Shown piece by piece: positions 15,431 through 24,802 of a DNA stretch of 64,000 bases; position 1 is the stretch's first letter, and each line of letters begins with the position of its first letter. Origin of the DNA: Candidatus Krumholzibacteriota bacterium. GTDB lineage: Bacteria; Krumholzibacteriota; Krumholzibacteriia; Krumholzibacteriales; Krumholzibacteriaceae. The stretch spans positions 1-64,000 of the forward strand of contig JAFGCX010000010.1 in assembly GCA_016932415.1 (NCBI GenBank), written 5' to 3'. Position numbers and translations under genes: made by a program. The notes below the pieces were generated by a model, which saw only the letters and a program-made list of their open reading frames with translations, ran no database searches and had not been told where the DNA came from.

Positions 15431-16738
15431 ATGAATCGCTTGGTATTACTGATCCTTGCAGCTCTGATATCAACCGGATGCGGCGATGATTCTGTCGGGC
15501 CGGGAAGCGGCGACGGAAACGGTTTCGTGACCGGTGAATATGTAGTTTTCGCCTGGAACGATCTCGGCATGCATTGCCTCAACGACACCTATGACAAAGC
15601 GGTCATACTTCCTCCTTACAATAATATCTGGGCGCAGGTGATTAAAAGGGGCGATCCCCCTCAGGTCGTTACATCTGGCCTGACGGTCGAGTATTATCTT
15701 GCCGTCAATACATATTCTTACGGAAAAAGAGATTACGGCCAGTTCTGGGACAACGCCGCGGATATCTTCCGTTCCTTCGCCGGTTTCACAGCTCCGCCGG
15801 TCGATGTCGGGCTGGCAGGCAAGGGACTTTTCGGTGAGATGGAGTCAGCGGCGGGGCATTTTATCGCCGAGGGCGTACCGGTGACTCCTGTCTATGATTC
15901 AGGGACCTGGGATCCATATCAGGTCGCTGTTATAACTGTAAAAAACGACCAGGGCGCGGTCGTCGCGACGACAAGGGCCACAGTCCCCGTCTCGGACGAG
16001 ATAAATTGCGCGCAATGCCACGGAGAGCAGGCCTGGTCTGACATCATATCCGATCATGACCGTCTTCACGAGACCGGCCTGGCAGATTCGATACCATTTC
16101 TCTGCGCGTCGTGTCATGGGAGTCCGGCTCTTGGCACCCAGGGGGCCGGCGCTGCGGGCATATATCTTTCCGAAGCGATCCATGGAGCGCATTCAACGCG
16201 TGAAGCGTCCTGTTATCAATGCCACCCGGGCGAGATCACAAAATGCATGAGAAGCAGAAATCACACCGCGACAGACGGGAATTGCCAGACATGTCACGGA
16301 ACCCTCGCCCATGTGGCTTCTTCGATCGAAGCGGGCAGGATTCCATGGGCTGGAGAACCTTCCTGCGGCCAGTGCCATTCCGGAGTGCCGGGGATGGAAC
16401 CTCAAGGGACGCTTTTCCGCAACGCGACGGGCCACGGCTCGGTCAACTGCGCGGCATGCCATAATTCACCCCACGCGATGTACCCTTCGGAGCTTGATGC
16501 TGATAATCTTCAACCCCTCCAGTACCAGGGATATACCGGGCTGGTAAAGACGATCGGGAGCTGCGGCGTCTGCCACGAGGATTCGAGAGGCGAAGTCGAG
16601 GATATCGGAGAATTCTCTGAAAAACACGGGGGAAGCAGTCCAGAGAGGTCAACAGCCTGCAATACATGCCATACAGTAGTGAGGTATGATACTTCAAAAT
16701 GGCCTCATGCCTGGGGATGGAACAACAGCCGGGATTGA
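15431..16738 (+). CDS. Octaheme c-type cytochrome lipoprotein
   Basis: A 435-residue exported electron-transfer protein. The signal peptide ends in lipobox ISTGC, so the protein is lipid-anchored. Residues 25-190 form a beta-type domain (EYVVFAWNDLGMHC, YNNIWAQVIKRG) that accompanies multiheme cytochromes. Residues from about 193 to 412 contain eight CxxCH heme-c sites: CAQCH, CASCH, CYQCH, CQTCH, CGQCH, CAACH, CGVCH and CNTCH. ATG 15431 follows GGAGGTG with good spacing; an upstream in-frame ATG is less suitable. It stands alone on its strand, with a pilin gene 190 bases downstream. Probable role: periplasmic or outer-membrane electron transfer. Confidence 0.92.
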   Translation: MNRLVLLILAALISTGCGDDSVGPGSGDGNGFVTGEYVVFAWNDLGMHCLNDTYDKAVILPPYNNIWAQVIKRGDPPQVVTSGLTVEYYLAVNTYSYGKRDYGQFWDNAADIFRSFAGFTAPPVDVGLAGKGLFGEMESAAGHFIAEGVPVTPVYDSGTWDPYQVAVITVKNDQGAVVATTRATVPVSDEINCAQCHGEQAWSDIISDHDRLHETGLADSIPFLCASCHGSPALGTQGAGAAGIYLSEAIHGAHSTREASCYQCHPGEITKCMRSRNHTATDGNCQTCHGTLAHVASSIEAGRIPWAGEPSCGQCHSGVPGMEPQGTLFRNATGHGSVNCAACHNSPHAMYPSELDADNLQPLQYQGYTGLVKTIGSCGVCHEDSRGEVEDIGEFSEKHGGSSPERSTACNTCHTVVRYDTSKWPHAWGWNNSRD

Positions 16739-16929
16739 CCGTCGTTATTTAAAATTCCCCCGGGTTACGTGTCGTTCCTGATCATACCGTCTGGCAATAA
16801 GCCGGAAAGTATCTGGAATAGATATTGCATTTTGGTGTTATTGCGCGCGAAGTAAGCGATCCCGCGCTGAGGTGAGATAATTTAAGAGGGACCGGATTTA
16901 AAGGATAATGCGTCAGGACAGGTTGAGTC

Positions 16930-17358
16930 ATGAATAAAAGTGGATTTACACTGATCGAACTTATGATAGTCGTTGTAATAATCGGTATTATAAGTGCGAT
17001 CGCGATTCCCAACTATGCCAGTATGCAGTCCAGGGCAAAGGAAGCAACTGTAAAATCGGGGTGCCACACTGTTCAGCTCGCAGCGGAGGATTTCAGCGTG
17101 ATGTCAGAGGGGTTATATCCCGGTGATGTCGACGCGGACACTACTCCGGGCGGAAACACACTTATTGATATGCTTCCCGGAGGACATACATTGTTCAATC
17201 CCTTCACCAGCAACGATTCAGAACCGATAAACGGCGTAGCTGCCGGGAGTGGGCAGATCGGATATCTGCCTAACGTCAACAACGGGATCCGCGACGGATA
17301 TACGATCACCGGATTCGGAAATGATGCTACCGTACTTACTCTTAAGGGCGGGCAATGA
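16930..17358 (+). CDS. Type IV pilin / pseudopilin
   Basis: A 142-residue type IV pilin-like protein. The prepilin peptidase site is KSG|FTLIELMIVVVIIGIISAIAIPNY, with the usual Phe+1 and Glu+5. The next stretch, SRAKEATVKSGCHTVQLAAEDF, is a conserved pilin helix. The globular part is short and Gly/Asp-rich, without the two closing cysteines of a D-loop. ATG preceded by AGGTTGAG. No assembly genes (pilB, pilC, pilD) are present, so it depends on machinery encoded elsewhere. It lies between a multiheme cytochrome and phoB; no shared function can be shown. Confidence 0.9.
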   Translation: MNKSGFTLIELMIVVVIIGIISAIAIPNYASMQSRAKEATVKSGCHTVQLAAEDFSVMSEGLYPGDVDADTTPGGNTLIDMLPGGHTLFNPFTSNDSEPINGVAAGSGQIGYLPNVNNGIRDGYTITGFGNDATVLTLKGGQ

Positions 17359-17444
17359 AAACAGATCTTCCGGCGAACTGATTTTTTTGATCTGTGCGAA
17401 TCTCAAGTCGGATCCTTCAGTTTTACACTTCTCAAAACAGAATA

Positions 17445-17496
17445 TTAATAATAATATTACTTTGTCTTAACATTATTCTAATATTGGCAGTATAAT
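17445..17496 (+). promoter_or_regulatory. Pho-box array and promoter of phoB
   Basis: Four hexamers at exact 11-bp spacing: TTAATA (17445), ATTACT (17456), TTAACA (17467) and CTAATA (17478). A perfect TATAAT -10 hexamer follows at 17491-17496. The phasing and the TTAACA core match PhoB/PhoP direct-repeat operators (Bacillus PhoP uses TTAACA-like repeats every 11 bp). It implies autoregulation of phoB-phoR. Confidence 0.7.
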
Positions 17497-17542
17497 ATTC
17501 AATCATTATTGTTACGCACGATCCGATCCGGAAAGGTCTGTG

Positions 17543-18232
17543 ATGCCCCACGAGCATATACTGGTCGTTGATGATGAGGAGGATATACTCGAACTTGTCG
17601 CGTACAATCTCGAACTTAACGGATACAAGGTTACTCGTGTAGATACGGGAGAGGATACTGTCAGGGTGGCGCGGGAAATCTCTCCCGATCTGGTCCTGCT
17701 TGATCTGATGCTCCCCGGGATAGATGGACTCGAAGTATGCAGGATACTGAAGCATGACGATGCGACATCCACAATTCCGGTAGTCATGCTTACAGCCAGG
17801 GGAGATGAATCCGATATAGTGAGCGGCCTTGAACTGGGAGCGGATGATTATATTGTCAAACCTTTCAGCCCGAAGGTGCTTGTCGCAAGGATCAAGGCTG
17901 TATTGCGGCGAAAGAAAAACCTGATACCCAAGATGAACGAAGTGATTTCGAAGAAGGATATCGTTATCCATCCGGGAAAACACGAGGTCCTTATAAAAGG
18001 TAAACAGGTCTCCCTGACATCCACAGAATTTCTTATTCTTCACCAGCTTGCGCGCAGACCCGGGTGGGTCTTTACGCGGAACCAGTTGATCGATGTGGCT
18101 CGAGGTGAAGACTACCCCGTTACCGACCGTTCAGTGGATGTCCATATAGTCAGTTTGAGAAAAAAGCTCGGATCGTTCGGCAGGACAATCGAAACTGTCA
18201 GGGGAGTCGGTTACAGGTTCAGGGAGATATAG
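17543..18232 (+). CDS. phoB: Phosphate regulon response regulator PhoB
   Basis: OmpR/PhoB-family response regulator of 229 residues. The receiver holds the acidic pair D10/D11 (VVDDEED), phospho-Asp D54 (LVLLDLMLPG) and the conserved Lys in DDYIVKPF. The C-terminal winged helix includes LTSTEFLILHQLARRPGWVFTR and DRSVDVHIVSLRKKLG, ending with TVRGVGYRF. ATG 17543 follows GAAAGG; a GTG one codon upstream is possible. It overlaps nothing but is one base from phoR, forming a two-gene unit, and precedes the porin and pst genes. Expected to bind the 11-bp-repeat arrays seen here. Confidence 0.93.
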   Translation: MPHEHILVVDDEEDILELVAYNLELNGYKVTRVDTGEDTVRVAREISPDLVLLDLMLPGIDGLEVCRILKHDDATSTIPVVMLTARGDESDIVSGLELGADDYIVKPFSPKVLVARIKAVLRRKKNLIPKMNEVISKKDIVIHPGKHEVLIKGKQVSLTSTEFLILHQLARRPGWVFTRNQLIDVARGEDYPVTDRSVDVHIVSLRKKLGSFGRTIETVRGVGYRFREI

Positions 18233-18233
18233 G

Positions 18234-20012
18234 ATGAAGAAGAAGAGCATAATCTGGCATGTTCTCCCTTATTATTTATTGATAATCTTGTTTTCCCTGA
18301 TTCTGGTCTCATGGTATTCGTCAAAAGCGGTCAGGGATTTCCACGAAAAAGACATTACCAGAAGCCTCGAAGAACGGGCGATAATGGTTAAATTACATCT
18401 TGCCGATCTCATGTCAGGTCCGATCGTGACAAATGTCGATTCACTCTGTGATATCTATGGGGAGAGATCGGACATGAGAATAACTGTGATTGACCGGAAG
18501 GGAAGAGTGATCGGAGATTCAGAGGATGATCCTGCCAGAATGGAAAATCACTCTGACAGGCCCGAGATATTAAAAGCGCTGTCAGGTTCTACGGGAGTTT
18601 CGAAAAGGCACAGCGCTACGCTTAGCCAGGATTTTATTTATGTCGCCATACCGCTTGACGTGGGTGGAGAGATAAAAGGCACGGTAAGGGCTTCGATTCC
18701 ACTTACAGAGATCGAAGGCAGCCTGTCGACGATGTACAAACACCTTTTTATGGCGGGGATAATTACAGCAATGATCGCCGGTCTGTTGAGTGTTTTCGCG
18801 GCCCGAAGAATAAGTTCTCCAATCGAGGAAGTGAAAAAAGGCATAAAACATTTCGATTCCGGAGACCTCGATTACAGGATCCCTGCGCATGGAATGGCTG
18901 AGATCGGCGAACTGTCCCGAGTCATCAACAACATGGCTTCATCGCTGAGTGACCGGATCGATATGGTAGAGCTTCAGAAAAGTGAACAGGATGCTGTTTT
19001 CTCCGCTATACCGGAAGGGCTACTGGTCGTCGACAGGAATGAGAGGATTATCAGGATAAACCCGGGCGCCTCAGAACTTCTAGGTATTTCTGTCGATAAG
19101 GCGGTTGGCAAAAGTATCCAGGAATTGGTAAGAAACAGGCAGCTTCAGAAATTTGTCATTGACACTCTTGGTGGCTCCGGGCCTGCAGAGGTTGATTTTA
19201 TCATCAATAATAATGGAACCGATATTTTTGTTCAGGCAAGAGGAGTCACGATGATGAGTATCGACGGGAACCGCTCCAGCGCGGTAATAGCTCTTAACAA
19301 TGTTACCAGAATAAAGAAGCTGGAGGATGTAAGGCGTGAATTTGTCGCCAATGTGTCCCATGAATTGCGAACACCGGTTACAGCGATAAAAGGGTTTGTA
19401 GAGACTCTTATGGATGGCGCGATCGAGAACAAGTCCGATACGAGGAAATTCCTTGCGATAATCGACCGGCAGGCTGATCGCATGAAAAGGATAATAGCTG
19501 ATCTTCTGATGCTGGCGCAGGTGGAGAAAGAGGAGGAATCCGGTGAGATAAGGTTCGAGAAGACAGATATCGGAAAGGTCATAGATGAAGCAAGGCACCT
19601 TTGTTCTTCCAAAGCTGACGCCAGGAATATAATCATAGAAGTCAATTGCCCGGATGACCTGGTGGCAATGGTTGATCCAGCGCTTCTTGAACAGGCGATC
19701 ATCAATCTTCTTGATAACGCGTTGAATTACAGCGGAGAAGGAAGCAAGGTGACCGTAAAAGCCTGTAAAGAGAACGGTTGGCTCGTAATAGACGTGATCG
19801 ACCGGGGCTGTGGTATTGAACCGCAGTACAGCCTGAAACTTTTTGAGAGGTTCTTCAGAATAGATAAGGCAAGGAGCCGCAAGTTGGGCGGAACGGGACT
19901 GGGCCTTTCGATAGTAAAACATATCGTACAGGTCCACGATGGAAGAGTTTCCGTGGAGAGCGAGCCCGGCAAGGGAAGCATATTCAAAATCGAGATTCCT
20001 CTTTCATCCTGA
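18234..20012 (+). CDS. phoR: Phosphate regulon sensor histidine kinase PhoR
   Basis: A 592-residue membrane histidine kinase. Domains in order: first membrane helix (about 8-28), an extracytoplasmic sensor of about 140 residues, a second helix (about 170-190), HAMP, PAS (DAVFSAIPEGLLVVDRN), HisKA with phospho-His376 in FVANVSHELRTP, and HATPase with N box NLLDNAL and G boxes DRGCGIE and GGTGLGLSIVKH. This order matches long PhoR proteins. The start lies one base after the phoB stop. It should phosphorylate PhoB under phosphate limitation, with PstSCAB-PhoU signalling its state. Confidence 0.92.
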   Translation: MKKKSIIWHVLPYYLLIILFSLILVSWYSSKAVRDFHEKDITRSLEERAIMVKLHLADLMSGPIVTNVDSLCDIYGERSDMRITVIDRKGRVIGDSEDDPARMENHSDRPEILKALSGSTGVSKRHSATLSQDFIYVAIPLDVGGEIKGTVRASIPLTEIEGSLSTMYKHLFMAGIITAMIAGLLSVFAARRISSPIEEVKKGIKHFDSGDLDYRIPAHGMAEIGELSRVINNMASSLSDRIDMVELQKSEQDAVFSAIPEGLLVVDRNERIIRINPGASELLGISVDKAVGKSIQELVRNRQLQKFVIDTLGGSGPAEVDFIINNNGTDIFVQARGVTMMSIDGNRSSAVIALNNVTRIKKLEDVRREFVANVSHELRTPVTAIKGFVETLMDGAIENKSDTRKFLAIIDRQADRMKRIIADLLMLAQVEKEEESGEIRFEKTDIGKVIDEARHLCSSKADARNIIIEVNCPDDLVAMVDPALLEQAIINLLDNALNYSGEGSKVTVKACKENGWLVIDVIDRGCGIEPQYSLKLFERFFRIDKARSRKLGGTGLGLSIVKHIVQVHDGRVSVESEPGKGSIFKIEIPLSS

Positions 20013-20023
20013 TAATCCACATC

Positions 20024-20077
20024 CTCATAAATTTCTAACTTTTCCCTAATAAGCAGCTAATGCGTCGTATCTATATT
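20024..20077 (+). promoter_or_regulatory. Pho-box array upstream of the porin gene
   Basis: Hexamers CTCATA (20024, weak), CTAACT (20035), CTAATA (20046) and CTAATG (20057) repeat every 11 bp. An AT-rich candidate -10, TATATT, follows at 20072-20077. Same spacing and core as the arrays before phoB and pstS. Confidence 0.6.
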
Positions 20078-20214
20078 CACTGCCGAGGTCTCTGAAAGCA
20101 GTACCGTAAATGAACCGGGCCGGGAGTATAAATAATGGCTGGTCGGAAATATAAAGGAAATTTTAGCGTCCGGAGAGCCGGGCGTCGCAGTCTTTTTAAG
20201 GAAGAGGTGAAATA

Positions 20215-21315
20215 ATGAGGAAAAATATCCTTGCCATGGCAGTCTTGATTCTGATGTTGCCTGTCGCGTCTAAATCAGGCAACTGGTTTGACAATATCAA
20301 ATTGAGCGGGGACTTCCGGCATCGTCACGAATTGATTCAGGACGAGTCAAAGGATGAGGATCGGACAAGATGGAGAATAAGGGCAAGGTTGATGGTCTCG
20401 GCGATGATAAGCGAAGAGATCTCGGTCGGATTCCGATTTGCCAGTGGTTCAGACGATCCGGTATCGACCAACGAGACTCTCGATAGCGGCTGGTCGACCA
20501 AGGGATGGAATCTCGATCTTGCCTGTTTCGATTATCACCCGACCGCCGTCAAGGGGCTGAATCTTATCGGGGGAAAGATGAAACTCCCCTTCGAGAAGGT
20601 ACAGAAGACCGAGTTGATATGGGACGGGGATCTTAATCCCGAGGGACTCGCAGCCAGGTTTGAAGGTGATATTAATGATAAGGTGACAGTGATGCTTGGC
20701 ACCGGTTTCTTCTATGTCGAAGAAAACAGTTCATCTGATGATTACTGGATGGCTGGAGCTCAGGGAGTGCTCGAGGTAAAGCCTGCTGACAATCTTCACG
20801 TGATCGTCGGAGCGGGATACTACGATTACAACATCGAGGCTGAGGTAACGCCCGTATTTTTTGACAGTGAGGACGCCTTCGGGAATACGGCGATAGCTGA
20901 CGGGGGTGATCTTCTCTATGCCTGTGATTTCAACGAATTCGAAGTCCTTGGCGAATTCGGGATCAAACTGGACAAAACGGCTCTTTTGCTTTATGCTAAT
21001 TACGTCACCAATACAGCTGCTGACGATCTTGATCAGGGGTATCTCTTTGGAACAACGATAAAACGCGGAAAGGGAAAGGGTAACCTGAAGCTAGCCGTTA
21101 ATTATCGTGAAGTCGAAGATAATGCTGTGATCGGCGCCTTTACCGACTCTGATTTCAGGGGTGGAGGCACTGACGGTAACGGATTTGAATTTGGGTTCGG
21201 TTACGGACTTGCCGAGAAGGTCGATATGGGTGTGAGTTTATTCCTGAACAACAAGGGTATAGATGAAGAGATCGAATACAGGAGATTGATGGTCGACCTG
21301 GCTCTTAAATTCTAG
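20215..21315 (+). CDS. Putative outer-membrane porin, Pho-controlled
   Basis: A 366-residue protein with a signal peptide (about residues 1-20), then alternating beta-strand sequence throughout. It opens FDNIKLSGDFRHRHEL, has RTRWRIRARLMVSA, and ends with a C-terminal aromatic (VDLALKF), as in outer-membrane beta-barrels. The pattern fits the putative-porin family. Ribosome binding site GGAAGAGG before the ATG. Its place between phoR and pstS and the Pho-box-like repeats upstream suggest it admits phosphate or phosphorylated solutes when phosphate is scarce, the PhoE/OprP role, although the sequence is not obviously related to those proteins. Confidence 0.8.
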   Translation: MRKNILAMAVLILMLPVASKSGNWFDNIKLSGDFRHRHELIQDESKDEDRTRWRIRARLMVSAMISEEISVGFRFASGSDDPVSTNETLDSGWSTKGWNLDLACFDYHPTAVKGLNLIGGKMKLPFEKVQKTELIWDGDLNPEGLAARFEGDINDKVTVMLGTGFFYVEENSSSDDYWMAGAQGVLEVKPADNLHVIVGAGYYDYNIEAEVTPVFFDSEDAFGNTAIADGGDLLYACDFNEFEVLGEFGIKLDKTALLLYANYVTNTAADDLDQGYLFGTTIKRGKGKGNLKLAVNYREVEDNAVIGAFTDSDFRGGGTDGNGFEFGFGYGLAEKVDMGVSLFLNNKGIDEEIEYRRLMVDLALKF

Positions 21316-21333
21316 ATTTAATGGAGGGAAATG

Positions 21334-21390
21334 CTAACAAAAAATTAACAATTCCCTAATGAAACGTTAATCCAGGTGAGAGATTATAAA
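21334..21390 (+). promoter_or_regulatory. Pho-box array and promoter of the pst operon
   Basis: Four hexamers at exact 11-bp steps: CTAACA (21334), TTAACA (21345), CTAATG (21356) and TTAATC (21367), separated by five-base spacers. TATAAA at 21385-21390 is a plausible -10. This is the clearest of the three arrays and strongly suggests PhoB control of pstSCAB-phoU. Confidence 0.72.
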
Positions 21391-21409
21391 TGGAACAAGG
21401 AGGAATGAA

Positions 21410-22252
21410 ATGAGATCGTTTTTCAGTAAACTGTCGTTTTTATCACTCGCTATCGTCATGATGGCAGGATTGATATCAGGAAGCGCTTTCGCCGAGGAGA
21501 AGATCATCATCGATGGGTCGACCACTGTGGGGCCGATCGCCAAGGCGTTCGCCGAGTATTATATGTCCCTTCATAACGATGTCAACATCACGGTAAGTGA
21601 ATCAGGAAGCGGTAATGGAGCGAAGAGCCTGATCAACGGCATGTGCGATATCGCGGACATGTCCCGCTTCATGAAGCTGAATGAATTCAGCGCCGCCGTG
21701 GATAAGGGCAGAATGCCGGTAGCTCATGTCATAGCGGTTGATGGGCTGCCGATAATAGTACATCCGAGCAATCCCGTGAAGGATCTTTCGGTAGAGCAGG
21801 TGCGGGATATCTACACGGGAAAAATAAACAACTGGAAAGATGTCGGCGGCCCGAACGTCGAGATCGTAAGGATCAGCCGTGAAACGAACAGCGGAACCTA
21901 CGAAACTTTTGAGAATCTCGTGATGAACAAGGAAAAGATCTACGAGAATACCGAGTATGTCGGCAGCAACGGAGCTGTACGCCAGAGAGTGCAGAGCACT
22001 CCCGCGGCGATTGGCTACGCGGGACTTGGTTTCGTGGATCGTACCGTCAAGGCGCTCAAGATCAATGGTATCATGCCTGATCGTAACACGATATCTTCGG
22101 GTGTCTATCCTGTATCAAGGCCGCTTTTCATGTTTACGAACAAGTATCCTGAACTTGGATCGCATCTTCACGCCTTCATAACGCTCTATCTCTCTACGAA
22201 AGGCCAGGAGATAATCGAAGAGATCGGTTATATACCCGTAACGAAGTACTAG
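21410..22252 (+). CDS. pstS: Phosphate ABC transporter substrate-binding protein PstS
   Basis: A 280-residue periplasmic phosphate-binding protein with a signal peptide ending near SGSAFA. The phosphate-contact segments are IDGSTTVGPIAKAFAEYY near the N-terminus, SESGSGNGAKSLINGMCDIADMSR, and SRETNSGTYETFE in the second lobe. Length and order match the PstS/PhoX family. AGGAGG lies just before the start. First gene of pstS-pstC-pstA-pstB-phoU, all on the same strand with small gaps or overlaps. Delivers phosphate to the PstCA permease. Confidence 0.95.
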   Translation: MRSFFSKLSFLSLAIVMMAGLISGSAFAEEKIIIDGSTTVGPIAKAFAEYYMSLHNDVNITVSESGSGNGAKSLINGMCDIADMSRFMKLNEFSAAVDKGRMPVAHVIAVDGLPIIVHPSNPVKDLSVEQVRDIYTGKINNWKDVGGPNVEIVRISRETNSGTYETFENLVMNKEKIYENTEYVGSNGAVRQRVQSTPAAIGYAGLGFVDRTVKALKINGIMPDRNTISSGVYPVSRPLFMFTNKYPELGSHLHAFITLYLSTKGQEIIEEIGYIPVTKY

Positions 22253-22294
22253 GCCGAAAAGTCACGCGGATCAGATCGCGTATAGGGAAAGTAG

Positions 22295-23455
22295 ATGGCC
22301 GAAGCAGGGATAAATTCAGAGAACAGGGAGTTCGGGAGCCGCCTTCTGATGGGAGCCAGGAAAAAGCGTATCAGGATGATAGGCTCCCGTATCGGCCATT
22401 CTATACTTGTCCTTGTCGCTTCGAGTTCCCTTATCGCCCTTCTGTTTATCTTTTATTTTATCATCAGGGATGCGGTGCCTTTTTTCCAACTCGAGGGATT
22501 CAGGGAATTTTTTTCCAGTACGAAGTGGTATCCATCCAGAGAAACCGCCGAGTTCGGTGCCTTGGCGATTTTTGTCGGCAGCGGTCTCGTGACTCTGGGA
22601 GCGGTGCTTTTTTCCGTGCCGGTCGGCGCGCTTGCTTCCCTTTGCCTGAGTGATATACTTCCCTTTTCGATGAAACAGATCGTCAAACCGGTCATAGAGA
22701 TGCTGGCTGCGATCCCCTCTGTCGTATACGGGTTTTTCGCGCTGGTGATCTTCGCTCCGATGCTTCAGGAAAAAGGCGGTTCACTGTTATCCGTCGGGGC
22801 ACTTATCGTACTGGTGCCGTTAAATATCATCCTTGTCATCGTTGTCAGCGATCTGCTGAGCAACCTCTTTAGCAGAAGGATGAGACTGGCAGCGAGGATA
22901 ATCATCGCTTCCGGATCAGCGGCCTTTGCTTTCCTTGTGGTCAGCAGGATTTATTTATTTCTCAACGGACTCGTGATATCGAGCGGGACAAACGCGATCA
23001 ACGCGTCGGTCGTCCTCGGCATTATGGCTTTGCCTACTATTGTCTCGGTCTCTGAAGATGCCCTCAACGCGGTCGGGAGAGAGCTTAGAGAAGGAAGTTA
23101 CGCCCTCGGCGCGACAAGGGCTGAAACACTTCTCAAGGTCGTCATGCCGGCGGCAAAAAGCGGGATCACTGCCGCAGTGATTCTCGGCGTGATGAGGGCG
23201 ATCGGGGAGACGATGGTCGTCTGGATGGCCTCGGGTAACGCGTCGAGGATACCGAAACCATGGTTCAACCTTCTCGAACCGGTCAGAACATTGACGGCTA
23301 CGATAGCAGGCGATATGGGGGAAGCAGACCATGTAACCGGATCGGCGAGATATCACGTTCTGTTCGCGATGGCTCTGTGTCTTCTTGTAATAGCTTTCGT
23401 ATCAAACCTTATAAGCGAGATGATAGTGCGAAGATCTCGGAAGAGGGTGGCGTAG
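22295..23455 (+). CDS. pstC: Phosphate ABC transporter permease PstC
   Basis: A 386-residue inner-membrane permease with about eight hydrophobic segments, a little longer than the usual 300-320 because of a longer N-terminus and mid-protein loop. The ABC-permease coupling loop reads REGSYALGATRAETLLKVVMPAAKSGI, followed by GVMRAIGETMVV, the PstC-type signature. The stop abuts the pstA start codon directly. Pairs with PstA to form the membrane channel. Confidence 0.93.
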   Translation: MAEAGINSENREFGSRLLMGARKKRIRMIGSRIGHSILVLVASSSLIALLFIFYFIIRDAVPFFQLEGFREFFSSTKWYPSRETAEFGALAIFVGSGLVTLGAVLFSVPVGALASLCLSDILPFSMKQIVKPVIEMLAAIPSVVYGFFALVIFAPMLQEKGGSLLSVGALIVLVPLNIILVIVVSDLLSNLFSRRMRLAARIIIASGSAAFAFLVVSRIYLFLNGLVISSGTNAINASVVLGIMALPTIVSVSEDALNAVGRELREGSYALGATRAETLLKVVMPAAKSGITAAVILGVMRAIGETMVVWMASGNASRIPKPWFNLLEPVRTLTATIAGDMGEADHVTGSARYHVLFAMALCLLVIAFVSNLISEMIVRRSRKRVA

Positions 23456-24802
23456 ATGGACGTAGGGACGCGAAAACTTCTCGATCGTTCATTCACTTCA
23501 GTCGGATTATTCGCCATTATCATCATGGCTGTATCGCTTGTCATCCTTCTTCAGCCTATCATCATACGTGGTTCAAAAGCCTTTCTTTTTCGAGGAACGG
23601 TAGAGTACCGCAAGATGCAGCGCGAACAGTTCGGACGGGGAAAAACCAGTGATCTTGCCGGAGACCTGCGCGAAGCGATGATAGCGCGGCAGCCGGTCTA
23701 TGACCTGATAGATTCTTTCGAGGTAGAGATGCAGGAGTCGGGAAGCGCCTTCAGAAGACAATACAGATCTGATCTTACCGAATTGAAGAAACTGATAACC
23801 GAGTTGCTTGGTCCCAGAGCGGGAGAAAAAAGTAATGTTCTGCCAAGAAAACAATATGGGCAGACAAGATGGGACCGTACCCTTGTAAAGCTTCACCATC
23901 TTCTTTATGTAGAAAGTTACGACTATTCTGACGATTCACGGATGGGGAGAAAGGTGGAGACGCCAAGAGAGGATCTTTTCGCCGGAACTTCTCTTCAGCC
24001 GATCTTCGGAAGACTTGAAGCTGATATAGAAAAGATGATGAAGCCGGAATTGACCCTGTACTGGCGTTTCCTTTTTGATACTTCGAAAGACGCTCATTTT
24101 TTCGGCGGGATATGGCCGGAGATGCTCGGTACCTTCTACCTTTCTGTAGGAGCGATGCTTTTTGCCATACCCCTGGGAATCATAACGGCGATATATCTCG
24201 CGGAATACGCCGGAACAAGCCGGTTCGTCAGTCTTTTAAGGACATGTATAAGCTCTCTTGCCGGTGTTCCCAGCATCGTTTTCGGCCTTTTCGGGCTCGC
24301 CTTCTTTATTAATACGATGCATGTTTCAAGTTCAAAAAGCGTTCTGGCAGGATCGATGACGCTTGCTTTACTCATTCTTCCAACGATTATCAGAGCTTCA
24401 GAGGAAGCCGTCCTTTCCGTTCCGAGGGGATACAGAGAAGCATCTATGAGCCTCGGAGCCGGAAAGTGGTATACAATTATGACTGTCATCCTTCCCGCGG
24501 CCATGCCCGGAATACTTACAAGCACTATCATAAGCCTGGGAAGAGCGGCAGGTGAAACAGCTCCGATAATCTTTACAGCTGCGGTAAGCGTCGGGAAACC
24601 TCTCGGATTATTCGAGACTTTTTCCCAGCCGACTCCTGCTCTGCCCTGGAATATATACAATCTCGCCACTGAACACGAGGCGGTCGACGAGATCAGGCAC
24701 GTGCAGTATGGAATGGTCTTCACGCTTGTGATCATGGTACTTTTACTGAACCTGGCGGCTATTATTATGAGGGCCAGGATATCGAAAAGGTTGAGAGGAT
24801 GA
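23456..24802 (+). CDS. pstA: Phosphate ABC transporter permease PstA, long form
   Basis: A 448-residue permease, against roughly 280-300 in most PstA proteins. The extra length is a polar, probably periplasmic region of about 160 residues between the first membrane segment (about 18-36) and the second (about 215). It resembles the N-terminal extension known in some long PstA proteins. The remaining part is standard, with the coupling loop [30 protein letters not shown] and [14 protein letters not shown]. The start follows the pstC stop without a gap and the end overlaps pstB by four bases (ATGA). Confidence 0.92.
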   Translation: MDVGTRKLLDRSFTSVGLFAIIIMAVSLVILLQPIIIRGSKAFLFRGTVEYRKMQREQFGRGKTSDLAGDLREAMIARQPVYDLIDSFEVEMQESGSAFRRQYRSDLTELKKLITELLGPRAGEKSNVLPRKQYGQTRWDRTLVKLHHLLYVESYDYSDDSRMGRKVETPREDLFAGTSLQPIFGRLEADIEKMMKPELTLYWRFLFDTSKDAHFFGGIWPEMLGTFYLSVGAMLFAIPLGIITAIYLAEYAGTSRFVSLLRTCISSLAGVPSIVFGLFGLAFFINTMHVSSSKSVLAGSMTLALLILPTIIRASEEAVLSVPRGYREASMSLGAGKWYTIMTVILPAAMPGILTSTIISLGRAAGETAPIIFTAAVSVGKPLGLFETFSQPTPALPWNIYNLATEHEAVDEIRHVQYGMVFTLVIMVLLLNLAAIIMRARISKRLRG

